Source of the DNA: Antedon mediterranea
Lineage: Eukaryota; Echinodermata; Crinoidea; Comatulida; Antedonidae
Direction: 5' to 3'
Length of the DNA stretch: 60,000 nt
Assembly (NCBI RefSeq): GCF_964355755.1
Contig: NC_092673.1
Span: forward strand, 28,465,001-28,525,000
A program made the position numbers and the translations under genes. This document shows positions 1-11,100 of this stretch, in pieces. The stretch's first letter is position 1; every line of letters starts with the position of its first letter. Under the pieces are notes generated by a model that had not been told where the DNA came from, did no database searches, and was given only the letters and a program-made list of their open reading frames with translations.

Positions 1-370
1 TCTGTCAGTGTCACTTTAATTATAACTGTTAATAGTAAGATATGATTCCACTTTCATATTTTTAACTAGTAAGAAATTGTTTTGTAGTGATATTGTGAAT
101 GCAGTAGTTTTTGCCTCATATGTGTACAGTATTTGATCAAAGGTAGAGTTATTGTCATGTAATTATAACTCATATTTTACTAATAAATTAATTAGTAATT
201 ATCATTTCACTTTCTGTATTTCACAAGATATTAATTATTATTATGTTATTATAATATAATATGTTATGTTATTATAGTAAATGTAACTAATTAGTAACAT
301 TACTAATAATAACTATTAACTTTTTCCAATGTCAGTACAAAAACATTTTGCTTTCATAGTTATGTACTTA
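1..370. other. AT-rich noncoding stretch
   Basis: No coding potential, splice pair or recognisable repeat seen. It consists of TTA/ATT-rich simple sequence with several short near-duplicates of ATTAGTAA. Confidence 0.6.
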
Positions 371-510
371 AGCTCTGTCTGCACTATCAAACTAGTATGA
401 CAAAATAAGTGTGATGAGCCCAAATGTGGCAGTAATATGCCCAAATGTGGTAGTAACATCATCATTTCCATATATGGGCACATCACATTTGTGATAGTGT
501 AGACAGAGCT
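371..510. mobile_element. MITE family A, copy 1 (complete)
   Basis: A 140-bp element with inverted ends AGCTCTGTCTGCACTATCAA and TGATAGTGTAGACAGAGCT. It is flanked on both sides by TTA, a 3-bp duplication of the TWA type used by PIF/Harbinger transposons. The interior repeats a block of the form CCCAAATGTGGYAGTAATATG. At least seven other copies or fragments lie in this window (16.4, 21.1, 25.3, 29.5, 38.3, 44.3, 45.3 and 47.6 kb). No coding capacity, so it must have been mobilised in trans. The superfamily call rests on the target duplication, not on a transposase. Confidence 0.85.
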
Positions 511-1072
511 TTATGCATAATTCTTACTGTAGATCATTTTCATAATTACTTTTTTTTATTATTACTTTTTTTCATGCCAAAAAAGATTATGTACCGGTAA
601 TTATTTGATAATGTCGTATTTTATCATCCTATGAATACATACTGTAACAGACAAATTTGAAATTTTTATTATATTAAGTTATTATTTTTAATTTGTACAG
701 ATATAGTCCTATTAATATTATCTATAAAATGTGGAGGGGAAACGTCAATATTGAACTAAAAAAAATCAACCACATCGATCAAAAAGATATGTTGGACCAC
801 CAAAAGATTCGTGGAAATTATTAGTGTCCACACAAGACAAATATTGTAACAGTGAGCAAAACCGTTAAAGCGATACTTTTATTATCATATTGTGCGTATT
901 TGTATAGAAATAGGTAAACTATCGGATGCGATGTGAGGTTAATCAACGCAATCACATGAGGGTTGTATACGACAGGTGTTAAACCCTTCCTACTAATCTG
1001 TTGACACTTCCAGCTATTTATAGTCAATTATCCAATCTGACTTTATCAAAAGTACATTATCACCTTTTATAT
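511..1072. other. Noncoding stretch, no recognised feature
   Basis: AT-rich, with a short minus-strand open frame at 821-1027 that has no protein-like composition. Nothing else supported. Confidence 0.5.
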
Positions 1073-1169
1073 GTGATGTGATTGGTCAAGTGTGACTTGA
1101 ACTAGTGATGTGATTGGTCAAGTGTGACTTGAACTAGTGATGTGATTGGTCAGTTGTATCATGAACTTA
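1073..1169. repeat. 32-bp tandem repeat, 3 copies
   Basis: Units start at 1073, 1105 and 1137. The first two are identical and the third diverges in its second half. Each unit contains GATTGGTCA, the reverse complement of a CCAAT-box core (TGACCAATC). Confidence 0.9.
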
Positions 1170-1324
1170 TGATTAAGACAATCTGTGCTATCTTTTAAAT
1201 TGAATTATCACTTTTTTCCTTGTGATTTTATTTTTTTCAAGAGCTTTTAGTTTCTCTCGTCTGAATCATTTTTTTTTTATTAAAAACTTTTTCAAAACCA
1301 CCGTTGTTGTATTTCAATAACAAT

Positions 1325-1475
1325 TGTAGTAGTTGAATTGCCTTCAAATCCCAAGGTCCAGTGTTCAATCCTGACCTAGTGCCAGGGTTGTAATTCACAA
1401 CTCATTTAATTCCACTCCCTAAACTCAGTTTATAAGCATCAAGGCCATCGAGGTTTAAAACAGACGAGGCAAAGA
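1325..1475 (+). mobile_element. SINE family A, 5'-truncated copy
   Basis: Starts within the tRNA-like head near the B-box region (AAGGTCCAGTGTTCAATCCT) and continues into the body CCTGACCTAGTGCCAGGGTT and ACTCCACTCCCTAAAC-like tail. It matches the copies at 11.4 kb, 31.4 kb and (reverse) 49.1 kb. The A box is degraded here. Confidence 0.75.
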
Positions 1476-2613
1476 TATTTTAAATGTAATTATTAATATA
1501 AAATATGACAATTTGCGGTGATGAAAATTGAAAATTTGAGACAAGGTGAGCGCTTCATCTGCCTCATGCTGGCTACGGCCCTGAGTATAAAAAAAAAAGG
1601 TGTATTACAGAGTTGCTTGCCATTGCATGCGCATGACATTGCAGTGTAATAGCACTAGCAGCAAACTAAATGAAGTATCTGTACTTTCACCAGATTCTCG
1701 GTAGGCCTACTGTACTGTATCTAGATTTCTCCAGTATCATACGAATATTTGGTATTAAAGACAGCATCACATGTGTTTCACATATATACCATAACCTAAC
1801 CTTTACATGATACAGGCATCATATATGATACAAATGATATATTCTGAGAATTTGGTAGGCCTAAGTACTTTACTTTGTACAGTATAATAATACTATTTGT
1901 GAATGCAGCCCTTGGATATGCCATTTTTATTTAATAGTTTCAATGTCATTGCACTCTGTATACAATGCTGCAGGAAAGAATAAAGAAGATAATGTCATTC
2001 TAATTGTGGGTTTATAATAACTTACATAAAACATAGTCATCAGCCCTTTAACTCTTCCTAAGGAAGTCAATTGACTGACTGATCCTTCAGATTGTTTTCA
2101 AATGGCCTATTATTAACCTCTCGAGTAACAATCATCGACCGATTAGTCCTTGTAGTGTCCAGTCTGACATAAGTATGCGAAGGAAAGACGATAAGCCAGC
2201 GTTGAGCACGCATGTTGATGTGGGTGTGTTCATCCTGCCTGGGAGATCCTCCCTTTTCCAGTTTACACCTACACCAGGGATTACAAACACTAGTTTGGTT
2301 CTATATATGGAGTTGTTTTGATTTCTTTAGTAATTTAGATTAATAGACATATAGTTATAGCGTGTTTACAAATTAATTTGGATTAAATTAACTTGTAGTT
2401 TTTAATCAAATTGATTTAACACACTTGAGAACGTCTGCTTCGTAAAGTTGAAGAAAAGTTTAAGTTTTTATTGGATTTTTAAAAAAAAGAGGATGTTTGC
2501 ATAAAAAAACATATTGTTTTGATTATTTTAAAAGAATAAATATATTCTGTAACTTTGCAAATTTATTGCGACATTTTATTTAAATGAATATAGTCTTTCA
2601 AAAAATGTTATTT
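1476..2613. other. Noncoding; includes a hAT-like terminus at 1563-1577
   Basis: The only recognisable piece is CTGGCTACGGCCCTG at 1563-1577. It equals the right end of the element at 24191-24887, so it is probably a solitary end of a related transposon. A slightly GC-richer patch at 2160-2290 has no open frame worth calling. Confidence 0.5.
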
Positions 2614-3269
2614 ACCTCCGCCAAGGAGGTATATGTAATCGGTAGCGTGTGTTTGTTTGTTTGTTTGTTTGTTTGTTAGCAGGATTACTCAAAAAGTAAT
2701 TACAAGATCTTTACCAAAATGAATAGACAGATAGATATGTGGTCCATTTGGGACCACAGTCCCAATTCTGGACCACTTTTTAGTATACTTTTTTAGACCT
2801 GCTAGTGTTAAAAGATAGGACAGAATTTTTCAAAAGCCGGCGAGCAGTCTTAAAGTAACAAGTAAACTGAAATTGCATTTTCTCGAACTACTTCTCCAAA
2901 AAACTTCATTTTTGAACAAGAGTCAAGAGTTATAATTTGTGATTTGTAATTTTAAAACATAATTTGATTTAATGTGCACGTTTTTTGATGCGAGTAGTTT
3001 AAAAAACCTATTTCTTTTCAAATTCACTCGTTTGATTTTCGCGTTGCTGTTCTATTGTTAGTCAACTGAAGCTATTGTTAATTGAAAGGCTTGTTACATA
3101 ACCATTACACCAAACTCGCATACACATGCTTGTAATGAAATTAGCCTAAATCACAAACAGCATTAAGACACACACAAATATATATATATTTTTTTTTTAC
3201 CGGAGAAATCTTATGTAGGAGAATTTTACAGTAGGCGGAGGTATGCCCTCTCGGAGTGGCTTTCTAGTT
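2614..3269. mobile_element. Dispersed CCTCCGCC/GGCGGAGG element
   Basis: Left end ACCTCCGCCAAGGAGGTATA is followed by a (GTTT)n run; the right end is GGCGGAGGTATGCCCTCTCG then GAGTGGCTTTCTAGTT. I recognise this end pair from noncoding repeats common in marine invertebrate genomes. About 656 bp, no ORF. Only ACCTCCGCC is inverted between the two ends, so its transposon class is not clear from sequence alone. Confidence 0.65.
2650..2676. repeat. (GTTT)n microsatellite
   Basis: Six to seven tandem GTTT units inside the left end of the CCTCCGCC element. Confidence 0.95.
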
Positions 3270-4532
3270 AAATGAATATTTTTTATTTTAAAAAAGTGTG
3301 ATATTAGAGTTAATTTGTTGGTATGGTTTGATGTTTGCACTTTGTTCTTGGACGGAAAAACCATCAGTTTTTTAAATTCTATTGCTAACCGTCTTCATTA
3401 TTCAGTCATTGACCGATTTAAGTTTTTGCGAGAATGAAACAGTCTATATGCGTCATTTTTTACATTCATTGTATATATTTAAATTTTAGTTTCTTTGGGT
3501 TTTAAAAGCTACATGACATTTATTTATTGTCATTGGTTGACATTTATATGTTGTGGCACTTTAGAAACTTTAAATGTTGTGTTGCGATACTGAAATTCTT
3601 GTGTATAATTGTCGTAAAGTTTAATTCTTCACGAATGACTTTGATTGAGAGGTGCCGCAAGTAATCATAACTACGAAAAAGATTGGGAAGTGAGAGTTTA
3701 AAAAAGACGTAAAAATATACATATATTCCAACTGAGTTTTACAACTGATCTTGGAGATCATGCTTTAAAGAAATCATTGAAACACAAACGTTGGTCTCAT
3801 CTGTCAATCTGACAATCAATCATATGGCCCTCTGGAATTATTTCATTTTGTTTATTTTATGATTATGAAAGTATTTTTTTTCATTGGAGAATTAAAAAAA
3901 TATATTGGACTGTCAAAACAAAATTTTTCTTTATTGGCATTACTTTCTTTCAAGACTATTTATTTATCTATTTATCTTGCAGTCTTAAATTAAAATAATT
4001 TTTATTGCAGTTCATTTTTTCTACAAGGAAATGGTTGTTAAAAATATTATATTTATATAATTCATTTTACATATTATTGCATATTCATGCAACACCTTAA
4101 AAACAGTTACTTGGGAGGATTAGTCCACAGCAGGCACTAATAGTTGATATCATTAGAACATCCGCACAGTACTTAAAGATCTATTAGTTCTATTGGCTCA
4201 TTAAAGGAAGTAGGCTACTGATCTCTATTAAATATATTAGAATTGTTGATTTGTTGTCATGTTGCTCTACCATGAATTCCAGGGTTCAAATCATGCATTG
4301 CTCGTCAACTTGTCTGATATTTTTTTGCTCTTACATTAATATATAAAAAAAATTACAATTTTCTAATCTTGTAGTGATTGTCACCTATGCTAAATGTTTT
4401 TACCTGACCTAAAGCTTGTTTGTAGCCTAATTAATAAGTGATTTACAGCCTAATTTCAACATAGCACCCACCCTAGAAATATTGTTTTCCCACTGTTTTA
4501 AAAAAAGACCCTAGCTACACCCTTGCTGTAGT
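3270..4532. other. AT-rich noncoding stretch
   Basis: No exon-like ORF, structural RNA or recognised repeat. A GGGTTCAAATC motif at about 4272-4283 resembles a pol III B box, but no A box could be paired with it. Confidence 0.5.
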
Positions 4533-4690
4533 CCTACCCATGCCCCTGTGACTGTCATATTCACTGTATCATTGTTGATGTCTATATTTCTTACTAGTGA
4601 ACCCCTCAAATTATACCCTACCCATGTCCCTATAACAGTGTATTCATTTTATTATGGTTGCTTTCCATATTTCTTACTAGAAATTCTTCA
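4533..4690. repeat. 84-bp tandem duplication, diverged
   Basis: Two copies start at 4533 and 4617 with CCTACCCATG. Each ends in TATTTCTTACTAG, with several substitutions between them. Confidence 0.7.
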
Positions 4691-5119
4691 ATTATTTCTT
4701 TTTGATACATTAAATTGAATTAACGGTTGAGGCAAACTTTGGCTTTATGCTAATAAGACATCTCCGCCTATGATCCAATTTAAGAACACACTCACTGAAT
4801 TGTGGTCTAATTTTGTTAAGACAATACCCATTGGAAAATGAGTCGCCAGCAAGTCGTCCGACTTAAGAATATTTTCTGAACGCAGAATTTGTGTGGAAAT
4901 GAATCGTCTCCAAAGAGTCTACCTAGAGACACGTATCCTGCCTAATTTTTTCTTGTCATTGATGGACATTTTAATATGCTTAAATACTTAACACTTAAAG
5001 TCATATAAATCAAAAGTAAATAGACCTATCACAACCTTGTCAATGTCAATGATTTTCTGCAAAAGGTTTTATGAAATCACTGTTTCTGTATAGACAATAA
5101 TTTCATTCCTTACATCCTT

Positions 5120-5440
5120 CATTTGGTTGATTTTCTTCTCAACCCATCTCTCCTTTTCTCTCAAATTTCTCCCCTCCCATTTGTTTTCAAACTCTTCCCC
5201 TCTCCTTTTCTATCAAAATCCTCTCCTCATTTCTCTCAATCCCTCCTTTATTCTCAAACTCCTCTCTTTCCTCTCAAACTCGTTCCTTCCCATTTCCTCT
5301 CAAACTCCTCCCTTCCTCTTTTTTCTTAACCCATCTTCCTCTTTTCAGCCCTCCCATTTTTTTCCTCAATCCCCTCATTTATTCTCAAACTTCCACCCCT
5401 CCCTTTTTCTTTCAAATTCCCTTTGCTTCTGTCCACTTTG
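5120..5440 (+). repeat. Pyrimidine tract of degenerate CTCAAACTCCT-like units
   Basis: About 320 bp in which the + strand is almost entirely C and T, interrupted at regular intervals by CAAA. Units vary around CCTTTTCTCTCAAA/CTCCTC. The two overlapping + frames here translate to Ser/Leu/Phe/Pro-rich low-complexity peptides and are products of the composition, not genes. A tract this long with one-strand pyrimidine bias can form H-DNA. Confidence 0.85.
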
Positions 5441-5631
5441 AAGAACCCAGTTTTTTATTCAAGAGAAGTAGGAGGTTACCCTAGTGTGCTGGTTTACAAA
5501 ATAGCCCCTGTGTCAGGGAGATTACCACCTACATCTGATAAGACAGTAATTAATTTACTAATTAGTAATCCTTGGAAATGTGCCTAAATAGACAGGTTCC
5601 ATTTCTCAAAAAACGGCCTAGAAAACGAATC

Positions 5632-7396
5632 AAGAAGCATTTTTGGGTAGAAGCTGGGATCCACTTGGTTTAGGATATTTCGACCTCGCTGATTACGAAT
5701 ATGGCGGATCCCAAGCGAAATTCGGCCATCTAAGCCCTTAATTTGCATAATTAAAAATGGCGGCCATTTTTTATAATTACCCTATATCTCGAGAACCACT
5801 AGTCACAGATAATTAATTTTGGTGTCAAAATGTTTTAAATATATGGTTTTATATTCACTTTAATGACACATTTTCTCAAAAAATTGATGCAAGTCGTATT
5901 TCTGACATTTTGACCTTTGACCTTGATTTATCGTATCTCAGTAACCAATAATCGGAGAGACACGAAATAGGGCTCAAATTGTTCAGAAACTATACATTCA
6001 TATTTATTATAATGAAATGTTTTTACAAAAAATGGCCGATTCTACAACTATTGACCTTTGAACTATTAGTCAAATATAATAATATAATAATAATATAACT
6101 TTGAAAATTGTGGTCTTATGAATTTTTTTTTCTTTTTAAATTGTTTAAAACATGTGTGTTTCTATCCAGTCTAATGGCATATTTTGTACAAGAATGGCCG
6201 ATAGTATGGTTATTGACCTTTTAACTACAGCATAGGCCTACTGTATACTAAATATAATATAATTGCATAACTATGAAATTATTTATACACAATAATAATT
6301 AGTAACATTATAAAATTCACTGCCATCAAATATGATGTGTTATGATTTATATAGATTTAAAAAGGAATTTGAATACGCAAGTTACATTTTTTGAAATTTG
6401 AAATTTGAAATTACCTGCCATCAATATGATGGAGTGTGCTTATAGATTTTCTAAAATGTGAACATGTCAGCTACATTTGGAAATTACCTGCCATCAATAT
6501 GATGGATTATGATTATAGATTTAAATAAAAATTTGAACACGTAACCTACATTAGAAAATTACCTGCTATCAATATGATGGATTATGATTATAGATTTAAA
6601 AAAGAATTTGAACACGTCAGCTACATTTGGAAATTTGGAAATTACCTGCCATCAATATGATGGATTATGATTGTATAGTACCTGCCATCAATATGATGGA
6701 TTATGATTATAGAATTAAAAAAGAATTTGAACACGTCAGCTACATTTGGAAATTGGGAAATTACCTGCCATCAATATGATGGATTATGATTATAGATTTT
6801 AAAAAGAATTTGAACACGTAAGCTACATTTGGAAATTTGGAAATTACCTGCCATCAATATGATGGATTATGATTGTATAGTACCTGCCATCAATATGATG
6901 GATTATGATTATAGATTTAAAAAAGAATTTGAACACGTAAGCTACATTTGAAAATTACTTGCCATCAATATGATGGATTATGATTGTATAGATTTAAAAG
7001 AAAATGTGAACACGTACGTAAGCTACATTTGGAATGAACATGTTAAGGGCATCAGTTAAGATCATTCATGCAAAGGTTTCCGTCATCTTTAGCGTTGTTA
7101 CAGCGGCATAAAGCTGTACATGGTAGTTTTGACTTCTTGCACCTACATCTATTGGCAGGTTATGTATCGTGTCTTGCATCCACAATAAATCATCTCTAAC
7201 GAAGCAGTAGGAATAGCTTCATTTTTCAGAAGCACTGGTTGAAGTTTACCATTAGATAGCTCCCAACCAAAATATGTTGGTGATGGCAAATGCTGGATTG
7301 GCGATACAGCTTTTTTCCATACGAGTGCTTGGAAGTGTGCTCTTTTTATATGTTGGTGCACTGCATCGCTTGTTGGAGGTAATGCCTTTTTTTTTT
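5632..7396 (+). repeat. Left arm of the fold-back element
   Basis: About 1765 bp. Order from the outside: GGATCC/ATGGCGG block (5632-5760), three or four diverged units of about 135-150 bp ending in GACCTTTGACC-like words (5760-6300), satellite (6310-7035), and the C-terminal coding piece on the minus strand (7052-7396). It is about 200 bp longer than the right arm, mainly because its satellite has more units. Confidence 0.85.
6310..7035 (+). repeat. 75-bp satellite, left array (about 10 units)
   Basis: Ten occurrences of a CCATCAATATGATGG core, the first diverged. Each is followed by ATTATGATTATAGATTTAAA and GAACACGTCAGCTACATTTG-like sequence. The core can fold: CCATCA pairs with TGATGG around ATA. 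Two shorter units of about 38 bp (near 6671 and 6880) show unequal exchange. Confidence 0.9.
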
Positions 7397-8145
7397 AAAG
7401 CCTAACTTTATTGGTACTTTTAACTTGACCAACACCGTAAACGTAGCAAATGAATCTTTCCGATTTCATAATAACTTGGTCACTGATAGGTTTTCTCCCA
7501 GGTCTTTAATTAGTTCATACCTTTTTTTAATACTTCCCATGCCGATGCCTTTGAGTGACCACTTAGATATGAGCAGTGAAGATTTAAATTACTGTATGTA
7601 TGTATTAATATAATTTAACTCTTCCCTGGATATGAGGTAGTATCGCATCCACTAATAGTGTGGAATGGAAACAGTGCTTTTGCAGAACCCTCGGGCAAGG
7701 CTTGAAAAATGTCTTTTATAGATACTTTCTTTTTTTGGATGTCCCTGTCATCATCCATTTGGATACCATGCTTTGGTAGTGAGACACTAGAATCACTAGT
7801 ACGTCTGTATCCCTAGAAGCAACTACAACTGTGTCGTATCGGACATTGGCAGCATGACAAGTCTCGTGTCCGATTCTTCATGGTCTGACCAGAGACAACG
7901 TATTCGTGTACAATTTTGATGATTTAACAACTGATTCTTTCATAAATCCACCAGCTGTGACAATTTCTTTGTCTATAGGAGCTTGACGAATCAACTCCTC
8001 TGATAGAAATCGTGTCAGATCTGCATTATTATCTTGTAATGCCAACAAGTTTGACCAGCAATTTGGCAGCGGTATTTCACCACTTTCTATAATTCGACGA
8101 ATTGGTCTCTGTGTTTTGGTTCATCTTTGTCTGGTGGTGTCCTTT
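7052..8145 (-). pseudogene. Decayed multi-copy protein gene in the fold-back loop and left arm
   Basis: Reading leftward from about 8145, one can follow a protein in several frames: a PIRRIIESGEIPLPNCW region; EELIRQAPIDKEIVTAGGF; an HEESDTR motif; DTDVLVILVSHY (DNA 7794-7811 encodes DTDVLV); PFHTISGCDTTS (7633-7650); LSGHSKASAWEVLKK; LPPTSDAVHQHI; and a Cys-rich tail of the form CGCKx5C...CRCKx5PCTALCRC, ending at the stop at 7052-7054. I recognise the motif series HEExDTR / DTDVLVLL / GCDTTS / CXC tail from abundant uncharacterised invertebrate proteins; their function is not known to me. The copy is broken by an in-frame TGA, at least three frameshifts and an insertion after GCDTTSY. Its N-terminus is cut off where the right arm begins. 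Not expressible as an intact protein. Confidence 0.7.
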
Positions 8146-8177
8146 ATCGACAGTTTTAAGTTTGGCATGCCATGTTT
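7397..8177. other. Loop (single-copy centre) of the fold-back element
   Basis: About 780 bp with no inverted partner in the arms. It carries the middle part of the decayed gene on the minus strand. The weak + strand frame at 7425-7613 is a shadow of it. Confidence 0.75.
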
Positions 8178-8524
8178 AAAAAAAAAAAAATTACCTCCAA
8201 CAAGCGATGCAGTGCACCAGCATCATATAAAAAGAGCACACTTCCAAGCACTCGTATTGAAAAAAGCTGTATCGCCAATCCAGCATTTGCCATCACCAAC
8301 ATATTTTGGTTGGGAGCTATCTAATGGTAAACTTCAACAAGTGCTTCTGAAAAATGAAGCTATTCCTACTGCTTCGTTAGAGATGATTTATTGTGGATGC
8401 AAGACACGATGCATAACCATATAGATGTAGGTGCAAAAAGTCAAAACTACCATGTACAGCTTTAATATGCTACTGTAACAACGCTAAAGATGACGGAAAC
8501 CTTTGCATGAATGATCAAAACTGA
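8150..8524 (+). pseudogene. Inverted second copy of the Cys-rich C-terminus
   Basis: The right arm encodes the same C-terminal piece as the left arm in mirror orientation: LPPTSDAVHQHHIKRAHFQA, then PSPTYFGWELSNGKL and CGCKTRC. A frameshift near 8415 separates this from CRCKKSKLPCTAL, and the stop is at 8522-8524. An extra CAT codon (HQHH instead of HQH) and scattered substitutions distinguish it from the left copy, so the arms have diverged since duplication. The upstream part of the gene is missing from this arm. Confidence 0.7.
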
Positions 8525-9734
8525 TGCCCTTAACATGTTCATTCCCAATGTAGCTTACGTGTTCACTATTCTTTCAAACCTATACAATTATAATCCATCA
8601 TATTGATGGCAGGTAATTTCCAAATTTCCAAATGTGGCTGACGTGTTCAAATTCTTTTTTAATTCTATAATCATAATCCATCATATTGATGGCTGGTACT
8701 ATACAATCATAATCCATCATATTGATGGCAGGTAATTTCCAAATGTAGCTGACGTGTTCAAATCCTTTTTTAAATCTATAATCATGATCCATCATATTGA
8801 TGGCAGGTAATTTTCTAATGTAGCTTATGTGTTCAAATTCTTTTTTAAATCTATAATCATAATCCATCATATTGATGGCAGGTAATTTCCAAATGTAGCT
8901 GACATGTTCACATTTTAAAAAATCTATAATCATACTCCATCATATTGATGGCAGGTAATTTTAAATTTCAACAAATGTAACTTGCGTGTTCAATTTTTTT
9001 TTAAATCTATATAAATCATAACACATCATATTTGATGGCAGTGAATTTTATAATTTTACTAATTATTATTGAGTATAAATAATTTCATAGTTATGCAATT
9101 ATATTATATTATATTCAGTATACAGTAGGCCTATGCTGTAGTTTAAAGGTCAATAACCATACTATCGGCCATTCTTGTACAAAATGTGCCATTAGACTGG
9201 ATAGAAACACACATGTTTTAAACAATTTAAAAAGAAAAAAAAATTCATAAGACCACAATTTTCAAAGTTATATTATTATTATATTATTATATTTGACTAA
9301 TAGTTCAAAGGTCAATAGTTGTAGAATCGGCCATTTTTTGTAAAAACATTTCATTATAATAAATAAGAATGTATAGTTTCTGAACAATTTGAGCCCTATT
9401 TCGTGTCTCTCCGATTATTGGTTACTGAGATACGATAAATCAAGGTCAAAGGTCAAAATGTCAGAAATACGACTTGCATCAATTTTTTGAGAAAATGTGT
9501 CATTAAAGTGAATATAAAAACATATATTTAAAACATTTTGACACCAAAATTAATTATCTGTGACTAGTGGTTCTCGAGATATAGGGTAATTATAAAAAAT
9601 GGCCGCCATTTTTAATTATGCAAATTAAGGGCTTAGATGGCCGAATTTCGCTTGGGATCCGCCATATTCGTAATCAGCGAGGTCGAAATATCCTAAATCA
9701 AGTGGATCCCAGCTTCTACCCAAAAATGCTTCTT
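8178..9734 (-). repeat. Right arm of the fold-back element
   Basis: About 1557 bp, the mirror image of 5632-7396. It begins at an A-run matching the T-run at 7387-7396 and ends in TGCTTCTT. The outer 500 bp are nearly identical to the left arm by eye. Confidence 0.85.
8560..9050 (-). repeat. 75-bp satellite, right array (about 7 units)
   Basis: Reverse-complement copies of the CCATCAATATGATGG unit, seven cores including one diverged. The period is a multiple of three over part of the array, so the minus strand reads as a 25-residue repeat (LPAINMMDYDYRFKKEFEH-like). This is a satellite by-product and not a gene. Confidence 0.9.
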
Positions 9735-10544
9735 ACATCATATTTCAGAGGAAATAGAACTTGTCTAAAATGCATACAATTAATCAAGTATCATGTTTGG
9801 TTTTTAAATCCTGATTGCTTATCATTGTTTTTAAAGACAGCAATATAATTCAATAGACATTTCTTAATGTTATTCTGTTAACAATTATAGAGATATTATT
9901 TGTCTGTTTCCTTCATAATGCATCTATGATGACATCACACATACTTAATGGACAACATCAAAACCTGTGAATATGTATGTCAAACACCCTACCTTGTATT
10001 CTTACATCACTCAAACAGGATAAATTTTACGAGAACAGACTTCCTTACAAGTAGCGTTTAATTCCCTTCGGTGATTTCTGCCAGGAAACAACAGTTTTGG
10101 AAGCTGGAGACGGAGTAAAAATCTCCACGGTATACCAAACTGACCAATGCTGTTAAAGTTAATGTCTTCACATCAAACCCTCAACAATATAATCAATTGT
10201 GAATAAATGCAACATGCCTACACTAATAACTTCACTATGTAAAATTTTCTTAATTAATTTTATACTAATTTAGATGTCGCCAGATTGTAGTTATTTTATA
10301 AAGAATCCCCAGTAGCGGTGTAGCATATTATTCTTGTTATTATGTTTATTAATTTCATATTTTGGTAATTTGAATTGTGAAAGTTCACGAAATGAAGTTC
10401 GTTTAAATGTGTTAATGATTGATAAAACGTATAATGTGCATTGAACACATTAACACGCTACGAGTAATATTTTAAATGTATCTAGTCATAACAACATCGT
10501 TAGTACAACATAAAGTTGTTTTTTCTTGTTGAACATTACCAGAC
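9735..10544. other. Noncoding stretch right of the fold-back element
   Basis: No repeat recognised. At about 10045-10130 there is a more balanced patch with an open frame (DFCQETTVLEAGDG...), but no convincing acceptor-donor pair encloses it, so it is not called. Confidence 0.45.
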
Positions 10545-11100
10545 AATTCTTGCAAAGCCCATACAATTTAAGATACAAAAATTGTCGCAGAATCACACTG
10601 CAACATGCTTTTAAAGAAAGCTTATTGACCAATATCAGAAAATATTTATTCTTGCAAATTAATGCGATTTGAGACACAAACATTTTCACAGAATCATACT
10701 GCAATATGCTTTTACCAATATCGAACAATATTTATCCTCACAAAGCCCATACGATTTTAGACACAAACATTGTCACAGAATCGGACTGTAATATACGTTT
10801 AAAGAGTGCTTATTTTGTTCTTATTGACTAATATCAAAAAATATTTATTCTTGCCAATCCATGTGATTTGAGACACAAAAATGGTCACAGAATCACACTG
10901 CAATATTCTTTTAAAGAAAGCTTATTTTTTTCTTATGAACTAATACTGAAAATATTTATTCTTGCAAATCCATGTGATTGAGACACAAAAACGGTAACAG
11001 AATCAGACTAAAAGTGCTTTTAAAGAAAGCTTATTTTTCTTATTGACCAATATCGAACAATATTTATTCTACACAAAAATGGTCACAAAATCAAACTGTA
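10545..11100. repeat. Diverged tandem array, about 100-bp unit, 6 copies
   Basis: The landmark CACAGAATCACACTG and variants recur near 10585, 10685, 10770, 10882, 10990 and 11077. Each unit also carries AATATTTATTCTTGCAAA and TTTTAAAGAAAGCTTATT. Copies differ by many substitutions and indels, so the array is old. Confidence 0.85.

Larger units (their letters stand above)
5632..9734. mobile_element. 4.1 kb fold-back element with long inverted arms
   Basis: The left end AAGAAGCATTTTTGGGTAGA is repeated in reverse complement at the right end. The inverted similarity continues inward for more than 1.5 kb through a shared GGATCC-containing outer block, divergent units rich in GACCTTTGACC, a satellite and a protein-coding fragment. 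The unpaired loop is about 780 bp. Overall plan (long inverted repeats containing tandem arrays around a small centre) is that of fold-back transposons such as the sea-urchin TU elements. No convincing target duplication was found (left flank ...CGAATC, right flank ACATCA...), so it could instead be an inverted duplication of one repeat. Confidence 0.85.

Noticed and set aside
5123-5441. Two overlapping + frames rich in Ser, Leu, Phe and Pro
   Set aside because: Produced by the pyrimidine tract; no start context, no domain, extreme bias.
8598-8933. 111-codon minus frame with a 25-residue repeat (LPAINMMDYDYRFKK...)
   Set aside because: It is the translation of the satellite in the right arm. 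The period happens to be a multiple of three and the left array does not keep the frame.
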